DNA of 64,000 nt, taken from Pelagibius sp964472095 (lineage in GTDB: Bacteria > Pseudomonadota > Alphaproteobacteria > Kiloniellales > Kiloniellaceae). Location: contig CAYYIV010000005.1 in the NCBI GenBank assembly GCA_964472095.1, positions 112,267-176,266 on the forward strand, in the 5' to 3' direction. A program made the translations under genes and the position numbers. The notes under the pieces were generated by a model that had not been told where the DNA came from, did not search any database, and worked only from the letters and a program-made list of their open reading frames with translations. Shown here piece by piece: positions 26,118 to 34,679 of this stretch (position 1 is the stretch's first letter; each line of letters begins with the position of its first letter).

Positions 26118-27667
26118 CGGGCTACGATGCCATCGTGATCGGTGCCGGCCACAACGGCCTTGCCGCGGCGGGCGTGCTCGCCGGCGGTGGCCGCAAGGTG
26201 CTGGTGGTCGAGAAGAATTCGGTACCGGGCGGCGCCGCCGCCGGCTACGATATCACGCTGGGCTTCCGTGCGCCGCGCTTCGCCCACCTGCTGCACGCCT
26301 GGCACCCGAAGCTTGAAAAGCAGCTCGACCTCGCCGCACAGGGCCTCACCTTCGCACGCCGCGACCTGCCGACCCTGTCGCTGGCCGCGGACGGCCATCA
26401 CGTCACTCTGGAAGGTCGCGCAGCGCGCTTCCTCGACGGGACGGCGCATCCCTCCGCAGAGGCATTCGCTGACCTGCATGAAAGGCTGTCGCGCTTCGCC
26501 GGGGTACTAGCCGGCAAACTGCTGAAGACGCCGCCTCAACTGCAGCGCCCCGACTGGCGCGATCTCGGTGGGCTCGCGAAGCTCGGCCTCGACCTGCGCC
26601 GCCTCGGCGCCGTGGAGGCCCGCGAATTTCTGCGCGTGCTGCTGTCCAACGCCCGCGACGTGATTCTCGACGAGATCGCCGACGGTCCGCTGGCCGCCGC
26701 GCTGGCGCTCGACGCGGTGATGGGCGGACACATCGGGCCGCGCTCGCCCGGTACAGCACTGTCCCTGCTCTATCGCCTGGCCCAGGGCGGCGGACGTCAC
26801 CTTCCGCAGGGCGGCATGGCCGCCTTCTGCGACGCCCTCGCCCACGCTGCCAAGGTCAAGGGCGCGACGATCCGATGCAATGCCGCCGTTGCCGCCGTCA
26901 CGGTGGAGAACGACCGGGCGACCGGTGTATGCCTCGCCGGCGGCGAAAGCTTGAGCGCACCCCTCGTACTCTCCAGCCTGGACACCCAGACCACCCTGCG
27001 CCTCACGGGCATCGAGCACTTCGATGCCGAGACCGTCCGGCGCATCCGCCATATCCGCTGCAAGGGCGTGACGGCGAAGGTGAACCTGGCGCTCTCGGAC
27101 CTGCCTGCCTTCGAGGGCATCGATCCGGCAGCCCTGGCCGGCCGCATCCTGCTGGCGCCCAGCGTGCAGCATCTCGAGTCCGGATTCGACGCCGCCAAGT
27201 ATGGCGAATTGCCGCCACAGCCGGCCCTGGAGATCGTCATCCCCAGCCTCTCGGACACTTCCCTCGTCGACGGCGGCGGCCACGTCATGTCAATCGTCGT
27301 GCAGTACGCGCCCTATCACCTGCAGGGCGGCTGGGGAGAAGCCGCGCGCGAGAAACTCGGCAACACCGTGCTGGACCTGGTGGAAGGTCACGCCCCCGGC
27401 TTGCGCAGCCTCATCGTCGCCCGGGACGTGCTCACGCCGGTCGACATCGAGCGCGAGACCGGGGCCGCCGGCGGCCACTGGCACCACGGCGAACTGGCCG
27501 TCGACCAGATGCTGAGTCTCCGCCCGGTAAACGGGTTGGCGCGCTATGCCCTGCCGGTCGGAGGCCTCTACCTCTGCGGGGCGGCGGCGCATCCCGGCGG
27601 GGACATCATCGGAGCCGCCGGCCACAACGCCGCGCGCCAGGCAATGCGCGAGGGCCGCGCCGCATGA
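26114..27667 (+). CDS. PYROXD2/phytoene-desaturase-like FAD oxidoreductase 2
   Basis: A 517-residue paralogue of the preceding protein with the same architecture: YDAIVIGAGHNGLAAAGVLAGGGRKVLVVEKN at the start and GLYLCGAAAHPGGDIIGAAGHNAARQAM at the end. The two genes overlap by 4 bases, as does the next junction, so the products are made together and may form a heterodimer or act in sequence. The middle parts differ clearly, arguing for an old duplication with divergent roles. Substrate unknown. Confidence 0.87.
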   Translation: MTGYDAIVIGAGHNGLAAAGVLAGGGRKVLVVEKNSVPGGAAAGYDITLGFRAPRFAHLLHAWHPKLEKQLDLAAQGLTFARRDLPTLSLAADGHHVTLEGRAARFLDGTAHPSAEAFADLHERLSRFAGVLAGKLLKTPPQLQRPDWRDLGGLAKLGLDLRRLGAVEAREFLRVLLSNARDVILDEIADGPLAAALALDAVMGGHIGPRSPGTALSLLYRLAQGGGRHLPQGGMAAFCDALAHAAKVKGATIRCNAAVAAVTVENDRATGVCLAGGESLSAPLVLSSLDTQTTLRLTGIEHFDAETVRRIRHIRCKGVTAKVNLALSDLPAFEGIDPAALAGRILLAPSVQHLESGFDAAKYGELPPQPALEIVIPSLSDTSLVDGGGHVMSIVVQYAPYHLQGGWGEAAREKLGNTVLDLVEGHAPGLRSLIVARDVLTPVDIERETGAAGGHWHHGELAVDQMLSLRPVNGLARYALPVGGLYLCGAAAHPGGDIIGAAGHNAARQAMREGRAA

Positions 27668-28890
27668 CCGCAAGCAACCTGGACCTGCGCAGGACGGGGA
27701 GCGCGGCGGCAACTCCGCAGATGGTCGCGCGCGGCCTCGTCCCCTCACCCTTCGATGCGCGCACGCGGCCGTTGAACCTGCATCAGGACTGGATGCCCTG
27801 GGCCGGCTATCTCTCGGCGCGGCGATTCGACAGCGTCGAGGCGGAATATTTCGCCATCCGCAACCAGGCGACGCTCTTCGACATCTCGCCGATGCACAAG
27901 TACCGCATCGCCGGCCCGGACGCCGAGCGGGTGATGAACCGCATGGTGACCCGCGACGTGCGCAAGATCGCCCCGGGGCGCGTCGGCTACGCTCTGTGGT
28001 GCGACGAGGACGGCTTCGTCATCGACGACGGCACGCTCTTCCGCTTCGGCCGCGACGACTTCCGCCTCTGCTGCCAGGAGCCGCAGTTCGCCTGGCTGCA
28101 CGACGTCGCTTGGGGCTTCAACGTGGCGATCCGCGACGAGAGCGAGGAGATCTCCGCCCTATCGCTGCAGGGGCCGACCAGCTTCGCCCTGCTGGAAGCG
28201 GCGGGTCTCGGCGCGATGGCCAGGCTGCGACCCTTCGACGTGACGGCCGCCGAGGGCGATCTCGCGGTTTCGCGTACCGGCTTCACCGGCGATCTCGGCT
28301 ACGAACTCTGGATGCCGGCCGAGAAAGCGCTCACTGTCTGGGACCGTCTCTGGGCGGCGGGGCGCAACTTCGGGCTCCGGCCGATCGGTTATGCCGCGCT
28401 CGATCTGGCGCGCATCGAGGCCGGCTTCCTGGTCAGCGGCATCGACTTCAAGTCGATCCACGCCGCGCTGAGGCCGAGCCGCGGCCGCACGCCCTTCGAG
28501 CTCGACGCCGAACGACTGGTCGACTTCGACAAGGGACACTTCAACGGCCGCCGCGCGCTGCTGAAGCACGCCGCGGCGGGCCCGCGCTACAAGCTGGTCG
28601 GCCTGGAGATCGAAGGCAACAAGGCGGCGCACAGTGCCTACGTGTATCACCGCAAGAAGAAGGAGGCTGGCCACATCACCTCGACCCTGTGGTCGCCGAC
28701 CTGCAAGAGGAACATCGCGCTGGCCATGCTGAAGGCGCCCTACGGCATCGATGTCACCAACGACCTCTGGGTCGAGATCTATCACGACAAGGAAGGCAAG
28801 TGGGAGCGGATCATGGCCTCGACGAAGATCGTCGAGCGGCCGTTCTTCCGCGCCAAGCGCCGCTCCGCCACCCCGCCCGCGAGGTATTGA
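27664..28890 (+). CDS. GcvT-like aminomethyltransferase-family protein
   Basis: A 408-residue protein of the GcvT/T-protein superfamily, which usually moves a methyl or methylene unit from an amine to tetrahydrofolate. Recognisable parts are FAIRNQATLFDISPMHKYRIAGPDAERVMNRMVTRD, SLQGPTSFALLEAAG, SRTGFTGDLGYELWMPA, ALDLARIEAGF and the C-terminal barrel (GHITSTLWSPTCKRNIALAML). Stand-alone GcvT paralogues include demethylases for methylated amines and for dimethylsulfoniopropionate. In this operon it probably takes the one-carbon unit from an N-methyl substrate. Starts in an ATGA overlap. Confidence 0.88.
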   Translation: MTASNLDLRRTGSAAATPQMVARGLVPSPFDARTRPLNLHQDWMPWAGYLSARRFDSVEAEYFAIRNQATLFDISPMHKYRIAGPDAERVMNRMVTRDVRKIAPGRVGYALWCDEDGFVIDDGTLFRFGRDDFRLCCQEPQFAWLHDVAWGFNVAIRDESEEISALSLQGPTSFALLEAAGLGAMARLRPFDVTAAEGDLAVSRTGFTGDLGYELWMPAEKALTVWDRLWAAGRNFGLRPIGYAALDLARIEAGFLVSGIDFKSIHAALRPSRGRTPFELDAERLVDFDKGHFNGRRALLKHAAAGPRYKLVGLEIEGNKAAHSAYVYHRKKKEAGHITSTLWSPTCKRNIALAMLKAPYGIDVTNDLWVEIYHDKEGKWERIMASTKIVERPFFRAKRRSATPPARY

Positions 28891-28891
28891 C

Positions 28892-30310
28892 ATGCAAGCG
28901 AAGGGGCAGCCTCTTCAGAAAGCAACGGAACACGTGACGAGCACCCTGACCAATGCCGCGGCCACCATCCGCGACTACGACAACGACCACTTCCTGCACC
29001 CCTGGGAGGCCATGGCGAACCTCGGTCACGCCGACCGCACCATTTCCATGCGCGCAGAAGGCATCTACGTCTACGACCAGGATGGCCGCCGCCTGATCGA
29101 CGGTCCCGGCGGCATGTGGTGCTCGCAGATCGGCTACGGACGACGCGATATGGCCGAGGCCATCGCCGACCAGGTCATGAAGCTCTCCTACCACTCACCC
29201 TGGAACACCGCGGGCGAGCCCTCGGCCCTGCTTGCCCGCAAGCTGGCGGCACTGGCGCCGGGCGACCTCAACCACGTCAGCTTCACCACCGGCGGCTCCA
29301 CGGCGGTCGACACCGCGATCCGCTTCACCCACTTCTTCAACAACCTGCTGGGGCGGCCGGAGAAGAAGCGCGTCATCTCCCGCGAGAAGGCTTACCACGG
29401 CTCGACCTATCTCTCGGCGACGGTGACCGGCAAGGAGCGCTCAAAGACCCTCTTCGACATCGAAGCACGGCTCACCCATTTCCTGCCCAACGTCAATCCG
29501 AACCTGCGCCCGCCTGAGATGAGTGAGGCGGAGTGGTGCCGCGAGAAGGTTGCCGACCTTGAAAACGCCATCCTCGAGCTCGGCCCCGACACCGTGGCCG
29601 CTTTCATCGCCGAGCCGATCCTCGCTTCCGGCGGCGTCATTATCCCGCCCGAGGGCTACTTCAAGGGTTGCTGGGAGGTCTGCCGCAAGCATGACGTGCT
29701 GTTCATCGCCGACGAGGTGGTGACCGGCTTCGGACGCCTCGGCCACTGGTTCGCCAGTGAAGACGTCTTCGGCGTGGTGCCGGACATGATCACCTGCGCC
29801 AAGGGCCTGACCTCCGGATACTTGCCGCTCGGCGCCTGCCTCATCTCCGACCGCCTGCTGGAGATGATCCGCGTACGCGCGAAGCCCGATCTTCTGTTCA
29901 ACAACGGTTACACCTATTCCGGGCACCCGGTCTGCTGTGCGGCGGCGCTGAAGTCTATCGAGATCATCGAGCGGGAGGGCATCCTCGAGCACGTCCGAGA
30001 GATCTCGCCCTACTTCCTCGAGCGGCTCGGTGCCTTGGAGTCTTTTCCCATCGTCGGCGATGCCCGCGGTATCGGCCTGGTCGGCTGCGTCGAGGGCCGC
30101 CTCGATGGTGACGGTGACCGCCTCGCCCTCGACCGCGACATCGGCCACCGCATCGACCGCAAGTGCGAGGCCCTCGGCCTCATCGTACGGCCGCTGCTGA
30201 ACATGTGCGTGTTCTCGCCGCCGCTGGTGATCACCCGACGCCAGATCGACGAAATGTTCGATATCCTAGAGGAGGCGATCCGCGAGGTCTCCGTCGAGAT
30301 CGGCGGTTAG
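28892..30310 (+). CDS. Class III (omega) aminotransferase
   Basis: A 472-residue PLP enzyme of fold type I, class III. FIADEVVTGFGRLGHWF contains the Asp that pairs with the pyridine nitrogen, and ITCAKGLTSGYLPLGA the Schiff-base Lys. FTTGGSTAVDTAIRF binds the phosphate. The long N-terminal part (HFLHPWEAMANLGHADRTISM) resembles omega-amino acid:pyruvate and diamine transaminases. ATG 28892 is one base after the GcvT stop, with GAGGT upstream. It would convert a primary amine of the pathway to an aldehyde or keto acid. Confidence 0.92.
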   Translation: MQAKGQPLQKATEHVTSTLTNAAATIRDYDNDHFLHPWEAMANLGHADRTISMRAEGIYVYDQDGRRLIDGPGGMWCSQIGYGRRDMAEAIADQVMKLSYHSPWNTAGEPSALLARKLAALAPGDLNHVSFTTGGSTAVDTAIRFTHFFNNLLGRPEKKRVISREKAYHGSTYLSATVTGKERSKTLFDIEARLTHFLPNVNPNLRPPEMSEAEWCREKVADLENAILELGPDTVAAFIAEPILASGGVIIPPEGYFKGCWEVCRKHDVLFIADEVVTGFGRLGHWFASEDVFGVVPDMITCAKGLTSGYLPLGACLISDRLLEMIRVRAKPDLLFNNGYTYSGHPVCCAAALKSIEIIEREGILEHVREISPYFLERLGALESFPIVGDARGIGLVGCVEGRLDGDGDRLALDRDIGHRIDRKCEALGLIVRPLLNMCVFSPPLVITRRQIDEMFDILEEAIREVSVEIGG

Positions 30311-30334
30311 CCGCGCCTGCGGACCTGGCGCGGC
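30310..30334 (+). terminator. Possible terminator hairpin after the FAD/GcvT/aminotransferase operon
   Basis: A perfect 8-bp GC stem (30310-30317 with 30327-30334) begins at the last base of the aminotransferase stop codon. Only a weak T-rich run follows, so termination may be partial. The operator for the binding-protein gene begins 13 bases later. Confidence 0.45.
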
Positions 30335-30346
30335 AGGCAATTTGAA

Positions 30347-30358
30347 TGAGCGCTTAAA
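30347..30358. promoter_or_regulatory. Predicted BetI-like operator 2
   Basis: TGAGCGCTTAAA (30347-30358), preceded by TTTGAA; read on the other strand it is TTTAAGCGCTCA, identical to operator 1 over 12 bases. It lies about 140 bases upstream of the binding-protein start codon, so this gene appears to have its own regulated promoter rather than relying only on read-through. Confidence 0.65.
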
Positions 30359-30497
30359 TAATGCATTGCCGGTCAACGGCCGGTCGCATACGGTTTTGAC
30401 AGAGGAAGCAAACCGCTGGGGATTTGAGTGGGGGCAATTTTCGATCCCACGGCGGGCGTCCCGGTTCGGGAACCACAGGCACGAAGGGAGAGGCTTC

Positions 30498-31565
30498 ATG
30501 ACAACGAGAATTTTGAACGGCTTACTGGGCGGTGCCGCGATCCTTGGCTTAATGGCCGGGCCGGCCGCGGCTGCGGATCCGGAGATCACAGTATTTGACT
30601 GGGCCGGTTACGACGATCCCGCCTTCCACGAGGCTTACACCGAAAAACACAATGACTCCCCGACCTTCGCCTACTTCGGCGATGAGGAGGAGGCGTTCCA
30701 AAAGCTGCGGGCCGGTTTCAAGGCCGACCTCGGCCATCCCTGCTCGCAGAGCGTGGTCAAGTGGCGCGAGGCGGGCCTACTGAAGCCGCTCGACACCAGC
30801 CGCATCCCGGCCTGGGACGACCTCAACCCCGGACTGCGCGACATGCCCGGCTTCAGCCACGACGGCAAGGCCTACTTCGTACCGATCGACTGGGGCAACA
30901 CCGCCCTGGTCTACCGCACCGACCTGGTGCCCGAGGAAGACATCGGGTCCCTGCAAGTCTTCGCCGACCCGAAGTATCAGGGCAAGATCTCCATCGGCGA
31001 CAATGTGGACGACGCCTATGCCCTGGCCTCGCTCGTCATCGGGCTCAAGGACTGGACCAAGATGACCGACGCGCAGTTCGCCGAGGCCTCGGACTTCCTG
31101 AGGAAGGTGCACGAAAACGTGCGCGTCTACTGGCAGGATGGTGCAAGCCTCGCGCAGGTCATGGCTTCAGGCGAAGTCACCGTGGCCTGGGCCTGGAACG
31201 AGACTCCGGTGACGATGCAGGCTGAAGACCATCCCGTCACCATGAAGCGCGACACCGCGGAAGGCATCTCGACCTGGGTCTGCGGCTACTCCCTGCTGGC
31301 CGAGGGCCAGGGCAGCGAGGAGAAGGCCTACGATTACATCAACGCCTTCCTGGACGAACGCGCGGCCACCTATCTGGTGAACGACTGGGGCTACGGCCAC
31401 TCCAACCAGGCCGCCATGGCGAAGATAGACCAAGAGGTCCTCGCCGACATGGGCTACGACAACGTCGAGGCCTTCCGCGCCAACACCCTGTGGCAGGCAC
31501 CGATCCCGACTGCCCTGCGCGAGAAGATGATCGCCGAGTTCGAGAAGATCAAAGCGGGCTTCTGA
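30498..31565 (+). CDS. Polyamine-type ABC transporter substrate-binding protein
   Basis: A 355-residue periplasmic protein of the PotD/PotF class. Signal peptide MTTRILNGLLGGAAILGLMA, cleavage after AAA (about residue 26). The mature start ADPEITVFDWAGYDDPAF and the segments GKAYFVPIDWGNTALVYR, GKISIGDNVDDAYALA and VTVAWAWNETPV are typical. It must serve the ABC permeases and ATPase encoded convergently at 31.7-34.5 kb, which lack another binding protein. The ligand is likely a cationic amine but is not determined. Confidence 0.9.
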   Translation: MTTRILNGLLGGAAILGLMAGPAAAADPEITVFDWAGYDDPAFHEAYTEKHNDSPTFAYFGDEEEAFQKLRAGFKADLGHPCSQSVVKWREAGLLKPLDTSRIPAWDDLNPGLRDMPGFSHDGKAYFVPIDWGNTALVYRTDLVPEEDIGSLQVFADPKYQGKISIGDNVDDAYALASLVIGLKDWTKMTDAQFAEASDFLRKVHENVRVYWQDGASLAQVMASGEVTVAWAWNETPVTMQAEDHPVTMKRDTAEGISTWVCGYSLLAEGQGSEEKAYDYINAFLDERAATYLVNDWGYGHSNQAAMAKIDQEVLADMGYDNVEAFRANTLWQAPIPTALREKMIAEFEKIKAGF

Positions 31566-31594
31566 TCGCCGCTTTCAGTCTCTGAACAGCTGAC

Positions 31595-31628
31595 GAAACC
31601 GCCTCCGAGACGGGGGCGGTTTCCTTTT
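31595..31628 (+). terminator. Intrinsic terminator after the binding-protein gene
   Basis: A 9-bp stem GAAACCGCC (31595-31603) with GGCGGTTTC (31615-31623) and an 11-base loop, followed by C and TTTT. It lies 30 bases past the stop codon and separates this gene from the convergent ATPase gene. Confidence 0.8.
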
Positions 31629-31704
31629 GGGCCAATCTCGCGGACGTGGGAGGACCCCTGTCGTCCCCGCGCCAGGCGGCCGCGCAGACTTGGAAAGGTC
31701 CGGC

Positions 31705-32793
31705 CTACACCAGCGGAACCAGGGATTCCGGGCTCCAGCCGACCTGCACCGTTTCGCCGGCCTGCAGGCTTCGGCGGCCAATGGTGTTGCGCATCGACAC
31801 GATGATCGGCCTCTCGATTGCCTCGATGGCAATGGAATAGTAGGTCATGTCGCCGTAGTAGGAAGCCTCCACCACGGTGCCGCCGACCACCCGATCGTGC
31901 CCGGCATCGTCGCCGTAGACGAGGGTCATGCGCTCGGGACGGGCGCCGATGGTGATACCACTGCCATTGAAATGCGCGCCGGCCCGCTTGCGCACCTCCG
32001 CCCGGCCGAAACCGGCAACATCGACTTCGATGACATCGGCGCTCTCGCTCAGGATCGCCGCGTCGAGAAAGTTCATGCCGCCGATGAACTCCGCCACGGC
32101 GCGGCTGCGGGGATGCTGATAAATCTCCTCCGGGCTGTCGCACTGGGCGATCCTGCCGTTGAACATCACGGCGATGCGGTCCGACATGGTGAGCGCCTCC
32201 TCCTGGTCGTGGGTGACCAGGATGAAGGTGATGCCGACCGCACGCTGCAGGTGGCGTAGCTCGACCTGCATCTGCTCGCGCAGCTTCTTGTCGAGAGCGG
32301 AGAGCGGCTCGTCCAGCAGCAGCACCTTGGGGCGCATGATGAGGGCGCGGGCCAGTGCCACCCGCTGGCGCTGGCCGCCGGAGATCTCGTTGCTGCGCCG
32401 TGCACCGAGGTGCGCCATGTCGACCTGGGCCAGCGCCTCCCGCACGCGCCGTTCGCGCTCCTGCCGGTCGAGGCGCAGCCGGCGCAGGCCATAGGCGACG
32501 TTCTGCTCGACGGTGAGGTGCGGGAAGATCGCATAGTTCTGGAACACCATGTTGGTGGGTCGGCGGTTGGCCGGTACGCCGACCATGGGCTGGCCGTCGA
32601 TGCGGATGGCGCCCGAGGTGGGATCGTCGAAGCCGGCGAGCTGGCGCAGCAGGGTGGTCTTCCCGCAGCCTGAGGGCCCCAGCAGCGAGAAGAACTCGCC
32701 CTCGCGAATTTGTACCGAGAGCTCGTCCAAAGCCGTAAAGCTGCCGAATCTCCGCGTGACGCGGTCGACCTCGATGATGATCCTCTCGTTCAC
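31705..32793 (-). CDS. ABC transporter ATPase, spermidine/putrescine type (PotA-like)
   Basis: A 362-residue nucleotide-binding subunit. Walker A is LGPSGCGKTTLLRQLAGF, the signature SGGQRQRVALARAL, Walker B KVLLLDEPLSALD, and the H-loop VTHDQEEAL. A C-terminal TOBE-type regulatory domain follows (GARPERMTLVYGDD). The start is GTG, overlapping the permease stop as GTGA. It energises import through the two permeases encoded upstream. Confidence 0.93.
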   Translation of the reverse strand: MNERIIIEVDRVTRRFGSFTALDELSVQIREGEFFSLLGPSGCGKTTLLRQLAGFDDPTSGAIRIDGQPMVGVPANRRPTNMVFQNYAIFPHLTVEQNVAYGLRRLRLDRQERERRVREALAQVDMAHLGARRSNEISGGQRQRVALARALIMRPKVLLLDEPLSALDKKLREQMQVELRHLQRAVGITFILVTHDQEEALTMSDRIAVMFNGRIAQCDSPEEIYQHPRSRAVAEFIGGMNFLDAAILSESADVIEVDVAGFGRAEVRKRAGAHFNGSGITIGARPERMTLVYGDDAGHDRVVGGTVVEASYYGDMTYYSIAIEAIERPIIVSMRNTIGRRSLQAGETVQVGWSPESLVPLV

Positions 32794-33599
32794 AGAAATC
32801 CTCCGCTGGTGCCGGCCCCGGCCCGTCGCGCCGCCCGCCGCCGCATGACCTCAGCCACCGAGAGCAGCACGAAGGAGGCCAGCAGCAGCAGGCTGCCGAG
32901 GGCCAGTACGTTGGGCAGCTTGGCCGTGAAGCGCAATTGGCTCCAGATGTAGATCGGCAGGGTGGGCTCGGTCCCGCTCAGGAAGAAAGCGACGATAAAC
33001 TCGTCCAGCGAGATCGTGAAGGTGATCAGCAGGCTGGAGAGGATTCCCGGCGCGACGATGGGCAGGGTAACGCGGAAGAAAGTCGCTGCCGGCCCTTCCC
33101 CAAGATCGAGCGAGGCCTCCTCCAGGCTGCGGTCGAAGCCCTCGAAGCTGGAGCTCAGCACCGCGATGGAGAAGGGCACCGCCATGAGAATGTGGCCGAG
33201 GGTGACGCTGACCAGCGAGAGACTGAAGCCCAGCTGAAGCAGCACCACCAGCAATGAGATGGCGATGATGATCTCCGGCAGCACCAGCGGCAGCATGATG
33301 AGCGAGGCAATGCCGGCCTTTCCGGGAAAGCGGTAGCGCGTCAATGCCCTGGCGCCGCAGATGCCGAGGACAGTGGCGACCACCGAGGAGGCGAGGGCGA
33401 CTTTGAGGCTGTTCCAGAGCGCGCCCTGCATGGCGGCGTCGGACCAGAGGTTCGCGTACCACTGGGTGGTGATGCCCCGCAGCGGGAAGGCGACGATAGC
33501 CGAGTCGTTGAAGGAAAAGATCGGCAGGAACAGCACCGGCACGTACAGAAAGGCCAGGTAGAGGAAGGCATAGATGCTGAGGGGCCGTATCTTCGCCAT
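32790..33599 (-). CDS. ABC permease, PotC-like
   Basis: A 269-residue inner-membrane permease with about six helices. The cytoplasmic coupling (EAA) motif is EEASLDLGEGPAATFFRVTLP. The sequence LYLAFLYVPVLFLPIFSFNDS near the N-terminus is typical of PotC proteins. It pairs with the permease encoded 12 bases upstream and overlaps the ATPase gene by 4 bases. Confidence 0.92.
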   Translation of the reverse strand: MAKIRPLSIYAFLYLAFLYVPVLFLPIFSFNDSAIVAFPLRGITTQWYANLWSDAAMQGALWNSLKVALASSVVATVLGICGARALTRYRFPGKAGIASLIMLPLVLPEIIIAISLLVVLLQLGFSLSLVSVTLGHILMAVPFSIAVLSSSFEGFDRSLEEASLDLGEGPAATFFRVTLPIVAPGILSSLLITFTISLDEFIVAFFLSGTEPTLPIYIWSQLRFTAKLPNVLALGSLLLLASFVLLSVAEVMRRRAARRAGAGTSGGFL

Positions 33600-33611
33600 G
33601 CCGTCCCTCCG

Positions 33612-34526
33612 CTATCGGAACCGCGCCGTGAGCTGCTTGGCCAGCACCACGAACATCAGGGAGGCGGCCGTGACGATCACCATCGTCGATACGGCCAAGG
33701 CGGCGCCGAGCGGCCAGTCGTTGGCCTTGCCGAACTGCACCTGGATCATGTTGGCAATCATCAGGCCGTCCTTTCCGCCGACCAGGCGCGGCGTAACGTA
33801 GTCGCCCACGGTGGGAATGAAGACGATGAGCGCCGCGGCCACGACTCCAGGCAGCGACAGCGGCAGGGTGATGCGCAGGAAGCGCCGGATCGGGCCGTCG
33901 CCGAGATCGGTGGCGGCCTCCAGGAGGCTGCGGTCGATCTTCTCCAGGGAAACGAAGATCGGCAGGATGGCAAAAGGCGCCCAGGCATGCGCCAGGGTGA
34001 TCACCACCGCGTTCACGTTGTAGAGCAGGAATTCCATCGGCGCGGCGATGATGCCGAGCTCCATCAGGCTGGCGTTGATGGCGCCGTTGTAGCCGAGGAT
34101 GACCTTCCAGGCGAAGACCCGCAGCAGATAGCTGGTCCAGAACGGGATGGTGATGAGGAAGAGCCACAGCGCCTTGCGCTGGCCGACATGGAACGACAGG
34201 TAGTAGGCCATCGGATAGGCCAGCAGCACGGTGATCAGCGTCACCATTGCCGACACTCCGAGGGAGCGGAACATGAGGACGCGGTAGAGCGGGTCGGTCC
34301 AGGCCTCGCGGTAGTTGGCGAGGGTGGCCGTCCGGTCGATGTCGAGATAGTCCTGGGTCCAGAAGCTGAAGGCGACGATGACCAGGATCGGCGTCAACAG
34401 CAGCAGCAGGGCGTAGAGGAAAGTCGGGCTGACCAGGGCGAGGCCGCGCGCCGCTTCGCTGCGCGCCAAGCGCGCCCGCAACCGGCCGCCTGCAGCGACC
34501 GCGTAGCTTTCGGTCACTGCGGCCAT
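33612..34526 (-). CDS. ABC permease, PotB-like
   Basis: A 304-residue permease with an extended cytoplasmic N-terminus (about 35 residues) and six helices. The coupling motif is EAATDLGDGPIRRFLRITLP, and FWTQDYLDIDRTATLANY is the usual PotB periplasmic segment. Its ribosome-binding GGAGG sits inside a perfect stem-loop just upstream, so translation may be controlled. It follows the Rieske oxygenase gene on the same strand, tying uptake to oxidation. Confidence 0.92.
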   Translation of the reverse strand: MAAVTESYAVAAGGRLRARLARSEAARGLALVSPTFLYALLLLLTPILVIVAFSFWTQDYLDIDRTATLANYREAWTDPLYRVLMFRSLGVSAMVTLITVLLAYPMAYYLSFHVGQRKALWLFLITIPFWTSYLLRVFAWKVILGYNGAINASLMELGIIAAPMEFLLYNVNAVVITLAHAWAPFAILPIFVSLEKIDRSLLEAATDLGDGPIRRFLRITLPLSLPGVVAAALIVFIPTVGDYVTPRLVGGKDGLMIANMIQVQFGKANDWPLGAALAVSTMVIVTAASLMFVVLAKQLTARFR

Positions 34527-34533
34527 GGTCTGC

Positions 34534-34555
34534 AGCCTCCGTTGCCACGGAGGCT
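34534..34555 (-). promoter_or_regulatory. Stem-loop sequestering the ribosome site of the PotB-like gene
   Basis: A perfect 8-bp stem (34534-34541 with 34548-34555) and 6-base loop. On the minus strand the 3' arm CGGAGGCT contains the GGAGG that lies 9 bases before the ATG at 34526, and the 5' arm carries the complementary CCTCC. A second small hairpin (34564-34569 with 34574-34579) lies just upstream in the same gap. Confidence 0.5.
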
Positions 34556-34679
34556 CTCGAATCCGCGCCGACCGGCGCGTGCCTGCCTCACTCCCTGACC
34601 CCCTCCAGTCAGCCCTGCGGCCCGACCCTCTACCCTGTTCTTCTTGTCGCCGTTCTGTGCCGGTGGGTCAGCCGTTGGG

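Noticed and set aside
24507..27667. Carotenoid biosynthesis suggested by the phytoene-desaturase-like proteins
   Set aside because: No phytoene synthase, GGPP synthase or other carotenoid gene is present, and the neighbours are amine-catabolic; the PYROXD2-like assignment fits better.
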